A DNA stretch of 64,000 bases, from the NCBI RefSeq assembly GCF_008629675.1, contig NZ_VWOX01000007.1:248001-312000 (forward strand). The letters run 5' to 3'. Source of the DNA: Roseiconus nitratireducens (GTDB lineage: Bacteria > Planctomycetota > Planctomycetia > Pirellulales > Pirellulaceae). Both the position numbers and the translations under genes were made by a program. This document shows positions 1 to 8,781 of the stretch, piece by piece (position 1 is the first letter of the stretch; each line of letters begins with the position of its first letter). The notes below the pieces were generated by a model. The model ran no database searches. It worked only from the letters and a program-made list of their open reading frames with translations, and was not told where the DNA came from.

Positions 1-599
1 GCCGGCGAGGCGGGATCCGTTTTCAAGGCAGCTTCGGTATCTGCGGGACCGGGCTCCGGTATCGCGGGTTGCGGAGAGCTTGCGGTGTTGTTTGCGACGA
101 CGGCTGGCTCTGCACCGCCCATGAGAAAGTACGCCGCGCCACCGAGACCAACGAGGACAAGCAGGCCCGCCGCTACGAACAGCTCGGCCTTTCTAGACGA
201 CCGTGCGTCAGGGGCCGTGTCGGCCGACGGGACAGGCATGCATTGCGCGGTCGGGGCTGCGTGCGAGGATGATTGGCGCGCGGCAGACAGTTTTGACAGA
301 TAGTCCTGTCGATGCGGAGGACTTGCCAACTCCTGATAGGCACGCTTGATTTCGGCAGCGAGCTGTCTGCACGCCTCGTGGTCCGGACCGCCTCGCTGAC
401 CGCTTTTGTGCTGACGCAGTTTTCGCATCTGCGCATTGGCAGCCTCCTTAATCGCTTGAGGATCAGTTTCGGACTCTGGAAGACCGAGCAGCTCAAACAG
501 ATTTGGTTGCGGGGATGTCTCGATTCCCAACAGATGGCGATAGGGATTCATTCCGATCGGATCCAAAAGCGTGATGGCCTGCGGCTTTGGCAAACGCAT
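1..599 (-). CDS. J-domain-like protein with one membrane segment (3' end beyond window)
   Basis: The minus-strand reading frame is open from an ATG at 599 to the left edge of the window, so the C-terminus is missing. The N-terminus has the planctomycete J-like signature NPYRHLLGI, followed by FELLGLPESETDPQAIKEA and a basic helix with AAEIKRAYQELASP. This resembles the helix arrangement of DnaJ, but no HPD tripeptide is visible. After a Ser/Ala/Pro linker comes one hydrophobic segment (ELFVAAGLLVLVGLGGAAYF, about residues 134-153), then a Pro/Ala-rich stretch. An in-frame TAG at 639-641 bounds the start. The internal Met at residue 17, just before NPYRHLL, is an equally possible start. The absent HPD argues against classical Hsp70 stimulation. 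The specific role is unknown; a membrane-anchored adaptor is an inference. Confidence 0.7.
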   Translation of the reverse strand, partial: MRLPKPQAITLLDPIGMNPYRHLLGIETSPQPNLFELLGLPESETDPQAIKEAANAQMRKLRQHKSGQRGGPDHEACRQLAAEIKRAYQELASPPHRQDYLSKLSAARQSSSHAAPTAQCMPVPSADTAPDARSSRKAELFVAAGLLVLVGLGGAAYFLMGGAEPAVVANNTASSPQPAIPEPGPADTEAALKTDPASP

Positions 600-983
600 C
601 AGACCAAACCGCGTCGTGACAGCTTGGCCGCCGGGGGCCTATGACAAGGTGCCCTCGTAGCGGTTGACCAATCGCAGGCAACGGAGGAGCTGAGAGCGAT
701 TTGAATAGTCGGCGTGGACCCAGGGTAACCCAACCAGGCTTCGCCATCCACTTTCCCACGCACATTTGGCGGCCTTGTTACCAACGGATTGCAGGCAAGT
801 CGAAGTCATCCGGCCGTGATCCGCGCCTGCTTCGGGCGTTTCCACTGACGACATCCCGCTCCACCAAGAATGGCTTTCGGTCGACGCCGTGATTCGCTAG
901 GCTCCCTTGAAACCGTCGAGGAAAGATTTTCTCCGACCCGCGTGGGGATCGTGGCAGGACGCTAGGCTGGAGCAGGTAGGGCG
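600..983. other. Intergenic region between divergent genes
   Basis: About 380 bases between the J-domain-like gene (-) and the FKBP lipoprotein gene (+). It must contain promoters for both. Short frames on both strands have no recognisable domain or ribosome site. A ribosome-binding sequence (AGGTAGGG) lies just before the ATG at 984. I see no clear hairpin terminator or long repeat. Confidence 0.5.
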
Positions 984-1535
984 ATGAAGAATCGATTGTC
1001 GTGGTGTTTATTGGTTTGCGCGTTGATTGTGTTGGGGTGTCGTTCGACTGCGAAACGCAACTCGGACATCGCTTCAAGCATCGCACCAGCGGATGTTTCA
1101 GCATCCGATGCACCGGCAGCGCCCTGGGAAACCACGACTTTTTTCCACCGGACTGAGTTTCAGGAGGGAACCGGACCGGTCGACGCCGGTGAGGTGCCTG
1201 AATTCGTCGCGACCGACTCCGGGCTGAGGTATCGGGTTCTGAGAGATTCGGGCGGGCAGAAGCCCACGGCCGACAAGACGGTGACGGTCAACTACCGTGG
1301 CTGGCTCCATAGTGGAAATGTCTTCGACAGCTCTTACGAGCGAGGTGAACCGACCACTTTTCCCCTCGACAATGTCATCGCCGGTTGGACGGAAGGGATG
1401 CAGCTTGTTGGTGAGGGCGGAATGATCGAACTGTGGGTTCCTTCAAAGCTCGGTTACGGCGAACAAGGTTCTCCCGGCTCCATCCCGCCTCATTCGCACC
1501 TTCACTTCGTCGTTGAACTCATCGACGTCAACTAG
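984..1535 (+). CDS. FKBP-type peptidyl-prolyl cis-trans isomerase, lipoprotein
   Basis: A 183-residue protein. Residues 1-19 are a lipoprotein signal peptide ending in the lipobox IVLGC, so the mature protein should be lipid-anchored at Cys19 and act outside the cytoplasm. A low-complexity linker follows. Residues about 75-183 form one FKBP domain: SGLRYRVLRDSGG, VTVNYRGWLHSGNVFDSSY, the V-I-A-G-W-TEG segment, KLGYGEQG and a closing HLHFVVELIDV. The active-site aromatic positions of the family (Y, F, D, W, Y) are visible. The start is supported by an AGGTAGGG ribosome site six bases upstream. FKBP lipoproteins assist folding of exported proteins; with many secreted sulfatases nearby this is plausible, but no operon link is visible. 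Confidence 0.95.
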   Translation: MKNRLSWCLLVCALIVLGCRSTAKRNSDIASSIAPADVSASDAPAAPWETTTFFHRTEFQEGTGPVDAGEVPEFVATDSGLRYRVLRDSGGQKPTADKTVTVNYRGWLHSGNVFDSSYERGEPTTFPLDNVIAGWTEGMQLVGEGGMIELWVPSKLGYGEQGSPGSIPPHSHLHFVVELIDVN

Positions 1536-1628
1536 CTGGACGGCACCACCTTGCATGAGCCGCGGGTCTTTTCGCAGCCACCGGCGGCACGCGTCTCGCC
1601 GCTCGTTGCGCTATTGGCTCATCGAGCC

Positions 1629-2035
1629 AGAATTTGTGACCAGCGACGACGTGTTCCGGCACTTCACCCTCCCGTTTGGAGGTCGTGCAGCTTTCCGAGC
1701 CGGTAAGAGACGTGCTTTTCTGAAATTCACCCTCCCTCCGGGAGGGTCAAAGGCGAGGCACGAGCCTTTGGGGAGGGTGTCTTCAAGAATCCGCTGAAAT
1801 ACAACGACCCCGGACGAGCCCTCCCCGCGTCGTCGCAAGCTCCTCCGCGACCCTCCCGGAGGGAGGGTGAAGCAAAGCTGCACGACCTCTTTGCGGGAGG
1901 GTCGGAGGCGAGGTACGAGACTCCGGGGAGGGCAGAACCGGAAGCGAATGTCAACAACGCATGGACCCGTAATAACCCTCCCCGCGTCGTCGCAAGCTCC
2001 TCCGCGACCCTCCCGCGCGCGGGAGGGTGAACCAG
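1629..2035. repeat. Cluster of GC-rich inverted/direct repeats (CACCCTCCC family)
   Basis: The stretch 1536-2471 has no convincing gene and is dominated by repeats. A 40-base block at 1819-1858 recurs without mismatch at 1976-2015. Between and around the copies, CCCTCCC/GGGAGGG arms face each other, giving several potential hairpins. The leader at 1636-1673 (GTGACCAGCGACGACGTGTT and on into TTCACCCTCCC) reappears at 24548-24586. The rest of the region, 2036-2457, shows nothing recognisable until the ribosome site of the sigma factor gene. Confidence 0.85.
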
Positions 2036-2471
2036 AGAACGCCTAACATTGACCGCTAGATGGACCTCTGCGGAACGGACCCACAAATGCAAGCAGTTGA
2101 TCGACCAGTCGACAAAGATCAGATTCCAACCTCGCAATGCCTTTCTTGGCTTCGGGCGACCCCTACCCCGGTCAGGTCCCAATACAGCATGGCTGCGGTG
2201 ACCATCTCTCCCTTCGGGGCCGTCCTTTTGCAGACCGTTTGATCTGTCTTTCGAGAGCACCGCGACCAAACGATCTCGGATCCCCTGTCCCGCCCAAGGA
2301 AAGAGGACGATTTCCGTCGGGCCCACTGTGCCGGTCGCCGTTTGGACAGCGGCCAGCGATCGCCGGAACGGCCATCGCGAATGGGTGCAAAACCGACGAA
2401 TCCGAGAGTTCGTGAGTTTTTTGTGTAACAATTGGCTTCTCCACTCGGGTTGCTTTTGAGGAGATGACTGG

Positions 2472-3065
2472 TTGCACGGTCCAGAAACACGTCCGACGCT
2501 CATTGGCCGATTGGCCGATCCGGCTTGCGAGCAAGCTTGGGCGGAGTTCGTGCGTCTCTACCACGATGTGATTTACCGCGTCGCGCGGGCTCGCCGGTTG
2601 CAGCATGCCGATGCGGAAGACGTGACGCAGGAAGTCTTTTCGATTGTGGCTCGCAAAGTTGCCGACTTTGATCCGGACTCCTGTGGTTCGTTTCGTGGTT
2701 GGTTGCGAAAGCTGGCACGCGACACGGCGATTGACCGCCTGCGGCGACCGGCCGTCGATGTTGGGTCAGGCGATTCGGCCGTGCGACAGAAACTGAGTGA
2801 GATTGCAGCGGACGTTGCAACGGCGACGTTGTGGGACGCTGAAGTCAAGCGGGAGCAGTTGCGACTGGCGTGTGACCGGATCCGCGATCAATTCTCCGAA
2901 GGGACGTGGCAGTCGTTCTGGTTAACAGCCATCAAGCAGCAATCCATCGCGGAGGTGGCACAACAACTCGGACGCAGCGAAGGCAGCGTCCGCGTGGCTC
3001 GCTGCCGGGTGATGGCGAAATTGAAAACCGAGGTGAGGCGAGATGATCGCGAGAATTCATTATGA
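2472..3065 (+). CDS. ECF sigma-70 factor, paired with the downstream kinase
   Basis: A 197-residue ECF sigma factor. Region 2 contains AWAEFVRLYHDVIYRVARAR and the core-binding DAEDVTQEVFSIVARKV segment, followed by SFRGWLRKLARDTAIDRLRR. Region 4 includes FWLTAIKQQSIAEVAQQLG with a helix-turn-helix and SEGSVRVARCRVMAKLK. The start is a TTG at 2472, chosen because GAGGAG lies at 2458-2463 with 8-base spacing; the ATG at 2464 is in another frame. The stop overlaps the start of the kinase gene by 23 bases, implying coupled translation. In Planctomycetes, ECF factors encoded next to membrane Ser/Thr kinases form recognised sigma/kinase pairs. The target genes cannot be told from the sequence. Confidence 0.93.
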   Translation: MHGPETRPTLIGRLADPACEQAWAEFVRLYHDVIYRVARARRLQHADAEDVTQEVFSIVARKVADFDPDSCGSFRGWLRKLARDTAIDRLRRPAVDVGSGDSAVRQKLSEIAADVATATLWDAEVKREQLRLACDRIRDQFSEGTWQSFWLTAIKQQSIAEVAQQLGRSEGSVRVARCRVMAKLKTEVRRDDRENSL

Positions 3066-6000
3066 CCGCCGTCAATTGCAGGACTTTCTGGAATCCGAGA
3101 GCGATTCAGCTTCCAGCGAACTTGCAGAACACGTCGAAACCTGTTGCGAATGCCAAGCCCAGCTGGAATCGATCGCGCAGGCCGACTTCGACTGGGACGA
3201 AGCGACTCGCCTGCTCGCTGCAGAGGTGGGTGGTTCACGCGCTGACGTTCCTTCGGCCGACGCCCAGCGTCCATCGTTTCTTGATCCAACGGAACAACAC
3301 GATTCCCTGGGGAGGTTTTCGCGGTTCGAGGTCCTTGAGTTCCTTGGGCGTGGGGGGATGGGGATCGTCATGCGGGCGTACGATACGGCATTGCAGCGTC
3401 ACTGCGCGGTGAAGGTCTTGTCACCCGAATTGGCCGGTTCCGCGGCGGCTCGCAAACGGTTTTCGCGTGAGGCTCGCAGTGCCGCCGCGGTTGTCCACCC
3501 GCATGTCGTCCCGATCCAAACGGTCGACGAGCACAACGGGCTGCCGTATTTGGTGATGCCCGTGGTAGAAGGAAAGAGCCTGCAGCAGCGTGTCGAAACG
3601 GACGGGGTGATGACAGTGATCGAAACCGTCCGCATAGCGTCGCAAGTCGCCGAAGGACTCGCCGCCGCTCACGGTCAAGGTTTGGTTCATCGTGACATCA
3701 AACCCGCCAACATTTTGCTGGAAAACGGGGTGGAACGAGTCCAGATCACCGACTTTGGTTTGGCTCGCGCCGTCGACGACGCGAGCATGACTCGATCGGG
3801 GGTGATCGCCGGGACGCCGCAATACATGTCCCCGGAACAAGCTCACGGCGATTCGATTGATCATCGCAGCGATTTGTTTTCACTGGGCAGCGTGATGTAC
3901 TTCATGCTCACCGGCCGAAGTCCATTTCGGGCCGAAACGACGATGGGAGTGCTGAACCGAATCGGAAGCGACCAGCCTCGCTCGCTTCGGTGTATCAATG
4001 CGGAGGTTCCGAGTTGGCTGGAGCAGATCATCTTCGTGCTGCTGAACAAATCGCCCGACGAACGCTACCAAACGGCCGCCGAAGTCGCGCAGCTGCTCCG
4101 CGACTGGCACGCCCATTTGCTCAACCCCCAGGCGAATCGACCGGTTCTCCGCACACCAGCCATCGAAACCGCGGCAGCCAGCGCAGGAAAGTCGCCGCCG
4201 CCCCGGCGTTGGATCGGCAGCTTGGCGGCATTCGCCTTCGTTGCCATCGCCGCCACGGTCATTCTGCTTGAAACCAGCAAAGGCACCCTGCGAATCGAAA
4301 CCAACTCCGAGAACCCGATTCCCATCTTGATTCGTCGCGACGGAAAAGTGGTCGACAACCTGTCCGCCACGCGGGACGGGACTTTTGCAAGATTGCGTGC
4401 CGGCGAATATGTTCTCGAGGTCGATTCCGCCGATTCAACGATCCGATTGCAAGGTGACAAGGTCTCCATCGACGCCGGCGGCAAATGGTTGGTGCGTATC
4501 GAATCTCGAGACACCTCGGCGGTGACCATCGGGCGCAAGGGTCCCGGCGTCGCTCTGGCCGACATGCCACCAAAGATCACACCCTTCACAAGGATGGAAT
4601 TTGATCAAGATCATGTGATCGTGACGTTCAATGGTGAACGGTTTGAATTGCTAGGCGTCGAGCATTTTTCGATCGAGGAACTAGTCGACAAGACTCGTGA
4701 AATGTTTCGCGACAAATGGAGGAAGCGTTTGAGCGAAGATCTCGTCGAAGTTCTCTGGCGGCTGGGATGTTATCCTGGCGACAGAATCGATCTGCGTCTT
4801 CGGTCACTGGCGACCAACGCGGTGATTGATGTCGACGATGCGTTGATGACTCATCGAGCCCGCATGATGCTCTACTTGGATAACGAGCATAACCAGCCAT
4901 CGGCGATCGACGCAGCTGGCGATCTAAATAAGAACGTGCGTTGCGTCGGCACCATTGTGGGAGTGAGAGCTGAAACCGTTGAGCTTTCTATTGGAAGAGA
5001 CGATGGACTAGAGTTGGGGCAACGAATCCATACGTGGCCCGAAGGCGGGGGCGAAGCGGAGATCGTGGCAATCGGTACCGATCGTTCCTGGGCAAGGCTG
5101 CGGATCAATGACCCCAAAGACCCATTCAAAGTGGGGCGTCAAGTCTATGCGGCCACTCGGAGGAAGTCGGCTTCGCCGAACGCGCCCGGGCTGGATCTTC
5201 GGTCGGATGGTTCCGCCGCCGAACGCGGGACTCCGCGAACGAGTTCGCCTGGCTTGGAGCCGAGAGCAGAAGCAGAATTGCCGGAAGCAAAACGCTTGTT
5301 GTCCGCGTTGCAAGGAAACTGGGAAGGCCGTTTTACCGCTGATTCGACGGGCGAAGACCGTTTTAAGATTCAGGTCGTTGGCGACGTGTTGCATTGGATG
5401 GATGCCGAGGGAGAAACGCAGCGTTTTCTACTGGCGATTGACGACGGACGCCCGGCGGCCCGACTTGCGATCCGCGAAGTTGCCCCCGACATTGGTGTCC
5501 ACGTTCGTCATGGGATCATTCGAGGCAATGCGGATCGCATTGAGATCTGCTTGAATCACGAGCAGCCGCCGGGGCCTCCTCCATCCGTGTTTGAAAACAA
5601 CCAGGCACAAGCTGTCATCAAGCTAGAACGCCCCAGCGATCAAAAAGGAGCAATCGATGTCGGTTCCCTCAAGAGGACGGACGGGGTTCCGCACGTTGAG
5701 GGTGTCTCTCTGAAGCCAACCCGATTTGACGTGTCAAGATATACGACCAGGGAGGTCCCCCGGCCTTACAGCGGCGCGGGTTCCTATCCCAACGTGGCCG
5801 CCATCGGGTTTATCGACGAAGTGAACGACAATTGGACGGTGACGATCGATGTCCGACACAATCATCCGGATCGCCCCATTCAAGTCGGTGACCGGCTGAT
5901 CATCGGTCGACCGGTCGAAGGCAAGCCAGGCAGTTCAGTGTATTTTGCCTGGGTGGAAGTAACCGACGTTTCACGCAATGCCGCCCGCGCACAGGTGATC

Positions 6001-6081
6001 GAAACCGAAGTGAAGGGTGCTGACGGTCGCGAGCACTTCATGGAGCTGCGGCCCGGTGACACCGTTACAAGCTACTGGTGA
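3043..6081 (+). CDS. Membrane Ser/Thr protein kinase with N-terminal zinc anti-sigma-like motif
   Basis: A 1012-residue multidomain protein. Near residues 29-36 is H-V-E-T-C-C-E-C, an exact H-x3-C-x2-C pattern of zinc-binding anti-sigma domains. The kinase domain spans about 90-370: the glycine loop GRGGMG (about 102), the AVKVL lysine (about 127), HRDIKPANIL (about 216), TDFGLAR (about 236) and TPQYMSPEQ. One membrane helix lies at about 388-409. The C-terminal 600 residues, presumably outside the cytoplasm, include an LQGNWEGRF module like planctomycete TIGR03067 domains, and two related beta-rich segments with G-x-V-x-V and VGDRL patterns at about 626-708 and 907-1010. The gene overlaps the sigma gene by 23 bases. 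Likely role, by inference: the N-terminus holds the sigma factor and the kinase or outer domain controls release. Confidence 0.93.
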   Translation: MIARIHYDRRQLQDFLESESDSASSELAEHVETCCECQAQLESIAQADFDWDEATRLLAAEVGGSRADVPSADAQRPSFLDPTEQHDSLGRFSRFEVLEFLGRGGMGIVMRAYDTALQRHCAVKVLSPELAGSAAARKRFSREARSAAAVVHPHVVPIQTVDEHNGLPYLVMPVVEGKSLQQRVETDGVMTVIETVRIASQVAEGLAAAHGQGLVHRDIKPANILLENGVERVQITDFGLARAVDDASMTRSGVIAGTPQYMSPEQAHGDSIDHRSDLFSLGSVMYFMLTGRSPFRAETTMGVLNRIGSDQPRSLRCINAEVPSWLEQIIFVLLNKSPDERYQTAAEVAQLLRDWHAHLLNPQANRPVLRTPAIETAAASAGKSPPPRRWIGSLAAFAFVAIAATVILLETSKGTLRIETNSENPIPILIRRDGKVVDNLSATRDGTFARLRAGEYVLEVDSADSTIRLQGDKVSIDAGGKWLVRIESRDTSAVTIGRKGPGVALADMPPKITPFTRMEFDQDHVIVTFNGERFELLGVEHFSIEELVDKTREMFRDKWRKRLSEDLVEVLWRLGCYPGDRIDLRLRSLATNAVIDVDDALMTHRARMMLYLDNEHNQPSAIDAAGDLNKNVRCVGTIVGVRAETVELSIGRDDGLELGQRIHTWPEGGGEAEIVAIGTDRSWARLRINDPKDPFKVGRQVYAATRRKSASPNAPGLDLRSDGSAAERGTPRTSSPGLEPRAEAELPEAKRLLSALQGNWEGRFTADSTGEDRFKIQVVGDVLHWMDAEGETQRFLLAIDDGRPAARLAIREVAPDIGVHVRHGIIRGNADRIEICLNHEQPPGPPPSVFENNQAQAVIKLERPSDQKGAIDVGSLKRTDGVPHVEGVSLKPTRFDVSRYTTREVPRPYSGAGSYPNVAAIGFIDEVNDNWTVTIDVRHNHPDRPIQVGDRLIIGRPVEGKPGSSVYFAWVEVTDVSRNAARAQVIETEVKGADGREHFMELRPGDTVTSYW

Positions 6082-6257
6082 TCCAGCGTGAGAGGACAAG
6101 TGGCTGCAACAGTTAAGGCATCCGGCGCTGCTTCGAGGTTGCCGAACCCGTCGTCTGTATCGTCGGGCACCTGCCGTGCAAGCGGTTGATCGCCCGCTTT
6201 CTCATCGTTCGGAGGTCGCGAGATCACATGGACGCGGCTTCCCGTCTCCTTCGCCGC

Positions 6258-8048
6258 TCATTTGGCGATGCTGGAAGCCAATGCGTCGATCATACCGAGG
6301 TTCAGGCTGAAAACGACATCGACGTTGATCAAGAATGATTCGCCACTGTCGTTGTCTCCTGCTCCCTCGTCGTCGTCGGCCAGTGTGCCTCCCAGACCAC
6401 CCTTCGTGCCGATGATGGGCACGATGCCGTCATCCCCGGCTTTTGTGCCGCCGCTGGAATCGTCGATGGGATCGATCAGTCCGCCACCGGCCATGATCAG
6501 GTCGATGTTGGAGGACGAGAAGGCGAGATCCCAAAGGTTGGCGGCAAACCCATCCGGGTGGTTGTCCACGCCACCGGCGGTGTCCAGTTGGTCAAGCGAT
6601 TGGCCGATCGAATCCAGATAGGCTTGGCCGATCGGATTGTCGGGGTGCGTCAAAGACCAGATCAGTAGCGGCGTCGCAATCGCGGATTGTTCGTCGACCG
6701 GGTCCACCTTTCCCCCAAAGTTTTGGGCGTAGGCGACGGCCGCTTCGATCATCTCCAGGATTTGCTGACCAGCCGGCGACTGGGCATTCATGAGAGCCCA
6801 AAGCAGGAGATGATCCGGGGTGTCCGTCTGGTCCGGGACCGGTGTTTCGTCTGTGTCGCTTTCTTCATTCGAAGAGTTGTCGGAATCGGCGGATGAATCG
6901 TCGCTGCTGTCGTCATCGTTGCCATCACCGTCATCGCTGCCGTCGTCTCCCGATCCGCTGTCACCTCCGTTGTCCGAGTCATCGTCACCGGAGCTGGTGT
7001 CGACCCAAAAACTGGTTTCGCCGTCTTCGGATGTCGTTGTCGCGTAGCTTCCCTCCGGTGGCACGCCTTGGGAGTACCCGCCCTGGTCTCCAGAGAAGCC
7101 ACCGTTCCCGTCTGGCGAGAAATGCTCGGAAATCGCGTTTCCGTCTTGGTCGAAACCTTGAAGGTCGAATCCGCCATCGGACGTGTGAGTCACGGTCACG
7201 ATCGGATCCGTCTGGACGTCAATCCATCCGTCATCCCCGTTCTCCAATCCCTCACCGAGAGAATCGTCCGGCACATCCGAGCCGGGATCCGTCTCGGGAG
7301 CCGAGTTGTCGCCCGGAGTCGTATCCTGCGACGTGCCGTCGGGAGTGCCAAAGTCGTCGAAGACGTTATCGGAGTAGTCTCCACCGGACCATTCCTTGAG
7401 GAAGTCGTCCTTGGACGCCTTTCCCGCTTCCACGGCGGCAAAGTCGGACCAGAACTTGTCGTCCTTGGCGGCGCTGCCATCGTCGCTCAGAAGTTCCGAA
7501 ACGCTGATCCCCTTCAGCATTTGTTTGCTCGTGAATTGGCTCCAGACTTCTTTGGGGACGCCAAACTGGTTGCCGATCGACCGTTTGTAGACATTCTCGA
7601 CGCCCTGTTTCGGTCCCTCCTGGCCGATCCGGACGAACGTCTTGGGGTCGCTGAGGATTGTGTCGGCGGACTTGTCCAGGGTCAGCAGGGTGCCGGAGAA
7701 TTGAAGCAGTTCGTTGGCGGAGAGTCCGGATTGCAGCGACTCTTTGGGCATGTTCATCGCATCGACGACGATGGCGAGATTCATGTCATCGGTCACTTTC
7801 GCCACGTCTTTGCCGGATTCGATGGCGGCGGTGACCTGCTCCACCGCATGGTCAACGACCTTGTCGGAAGCGCCGGTCATTTCGCCGAACGCCCGGACCT
7901 CCAGAATCGCGGCGGCCGATTTTTGTTCTTGTTGCGTCGTTTCTTGTTTGCTGACCAGAATCGAATCGAAATCCAATGCGACATCGCCGGCCATCATTTG
8001 GCGGGCCTGCAAGCCTTCGATTCGCGGTCGGTATCGACGGACAGCCAT
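6258..8048 (-). CDS. Acidic secreted/surface protein with planctomycete N-terminal LEPR-like motif
   Basis: A 596-residue protein of unknown function. The start is the ATG at 8048, because GGAGAG sits at the right distance; a TTG five codons upstream would overlap that ribosome site. The N-terminus (RRYRPRIEGLQARQMMAGDV) resembles the Arg-rich L-E-x-L-E-x-R-x-L-L-A-G segment found at the start of many planctomycete exported proteins. There is no classical signal peptide. Residues about 40-230 form a mixed helical region. Then follow a Gly/Asp/Ser-rich part and a nearly pure Asp/Ser/Gly/Glu tract (about residues 353-403), and a C-terminal part with LLLWALMNAQSPAGQQILEMI and LLIWSLTHPDNPIGQAYLDSI, which look like an internal duplication. 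The acidic tract could bind calcium or cations. No enzyme signature was seen. Confidence 0.8.
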   Translation of the reverse strand: MAVRRYRPRIEGLQARQMMAGDVALDFDSILVSKQETTQQEQKSAAAILEVRAFGEMTGASDKVVDHAVEQVTAAIESGKDVAKVTDDMNLAIVVDAMNMPKESLQSGLSANELLQFSGTLLTLDKSADTILSDPKTFVRIGQEGPKQGVENVYKRSIGNQFGVPKEVWSQFTSKQMLKGISVSELLSDDGSAAKDDKFWSDFAAVEAGKASKDDFLKEWSGGDYSDNVFDDFGTPDGTSQDTTPGDNSAPETDPGSDVPDDSLGEGLENGDDGWIDVQTDPIVTVTHTSDGGFDLQGFDQDGNAISEHFSPDGNGGFSGDQGGYSQGVPPEGSYATTTSEDGETSFWVDTSSGDDDSDNGGDSGSGDDGSDDGDGNDDDSSDDSSADSDNSSNEESDTDETPVPDQTDTPDHLLLWALMNAQSPAGQQILEMIEAAVAYAQNFGGKVDPVDEQSAIATPLLIWSLTHPDNPIGQAYLDSIGQSLDQLDTAGGVDNHPDGFAANLWDLAFSSSNIDLIMAGGGLIDPIDDSSGGTKAGDDGIVPIIGTKGGLGGTLADDDEGAGDNDSGESFLINVDVVFSLNLGMIDALASSIAK

Positions 8049-8209
8049 GTTCGATCTCTCCAAGTCAGTGGGTGGGCCATGCTTGAAGAGCGAAGCGGAA
8101 TCAATGACCGATTGTTACCGATGTCGCCAAGAAAATGTCTTGAATATCCTGGCAAACTGCCATGGCCGACGGGTGGGCCAGGTCAATGCTTGGGGATTCG
8201 CCCCCATGG

Positions 8210-8766
8210 TTGCTGACAGCTTTTCCTCCCCGCCAAGTGCAGCCTTTCTCGGTGCCCTCGGTGGTCTCTGTGGCAAGACTTATCATTTTTTGCTACCGCG
8301 GTTGGACCTGCCAACGGTTCTCGGCCGCGATGCTCATTAGGTGGGCCGCGCCATTTTGGGTGATCCGCGTAGCGCTGGCCGCGGGTTTCCTCGCCTCAAC
8401 CGGCGGCTAGCGCCTTGCCGCTCATTGCACGGCAAATCACCGTGTTTTTGATTGAGTGTGGCGTTATTTCGGGCTGGGCAAACGCGTGACGCTTTACCTC
8501 CACGACTGCTGACAGCATCTGCGTTTCCCTTCGCTTTCAGTGCAGCCTTTCTCGGTGCCCTCGGTGGTCTCTGTGGCAAGACTTACCATTCTTAGCCACA
8601 GCGGTTGCATCAATCGACGGTTCTCGGCTGTGATCCTCATTTGCTGGATAACGCCACTTTGAGTGAGCCGCGTGGCGCTCGCCGCGGGTTCTCTTGCCTC
8701 AACCGGCGGCTCGCGCCTTGCCGCTCATTGCACAGCAAATCACGGTGTTTTTGATTGAGTGTGGCG
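8210..8766. repeat. Two tandem copies of a ~255-bp non-coding repeat, 303-bp period
   Basis: The region 8049-8781 holds no gene. About 250 bases are present twice in the same orientation (about 8210-8463 and 8508-8766). The block containing GGTGCCCTCGGTGGTCTCTG and the block ending in ATTGAGTGTGGCG are each displaced by 303 bases. The copies differ by scattered substitutions and short indels, so the duplication is not recent. The part reading GCCGCGTGGCGCTNGNCGCG has a third, shorter relative at 53556-53600. Confidence 0.85.
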
Positions 8767-8781
8767 CTGTCCAATCAGGTT

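Noticed and set aside
7068..8216. Plus-strand frame of 382 codons
   Set aside because: Antisense to the acidic secreted protein at 6258-8048; open because of high GC and biased codons, with no domain.
8210..8766. Insertion sequence
   Set aside because: Tandem copies without transposase frame or terminal inverted repeats.
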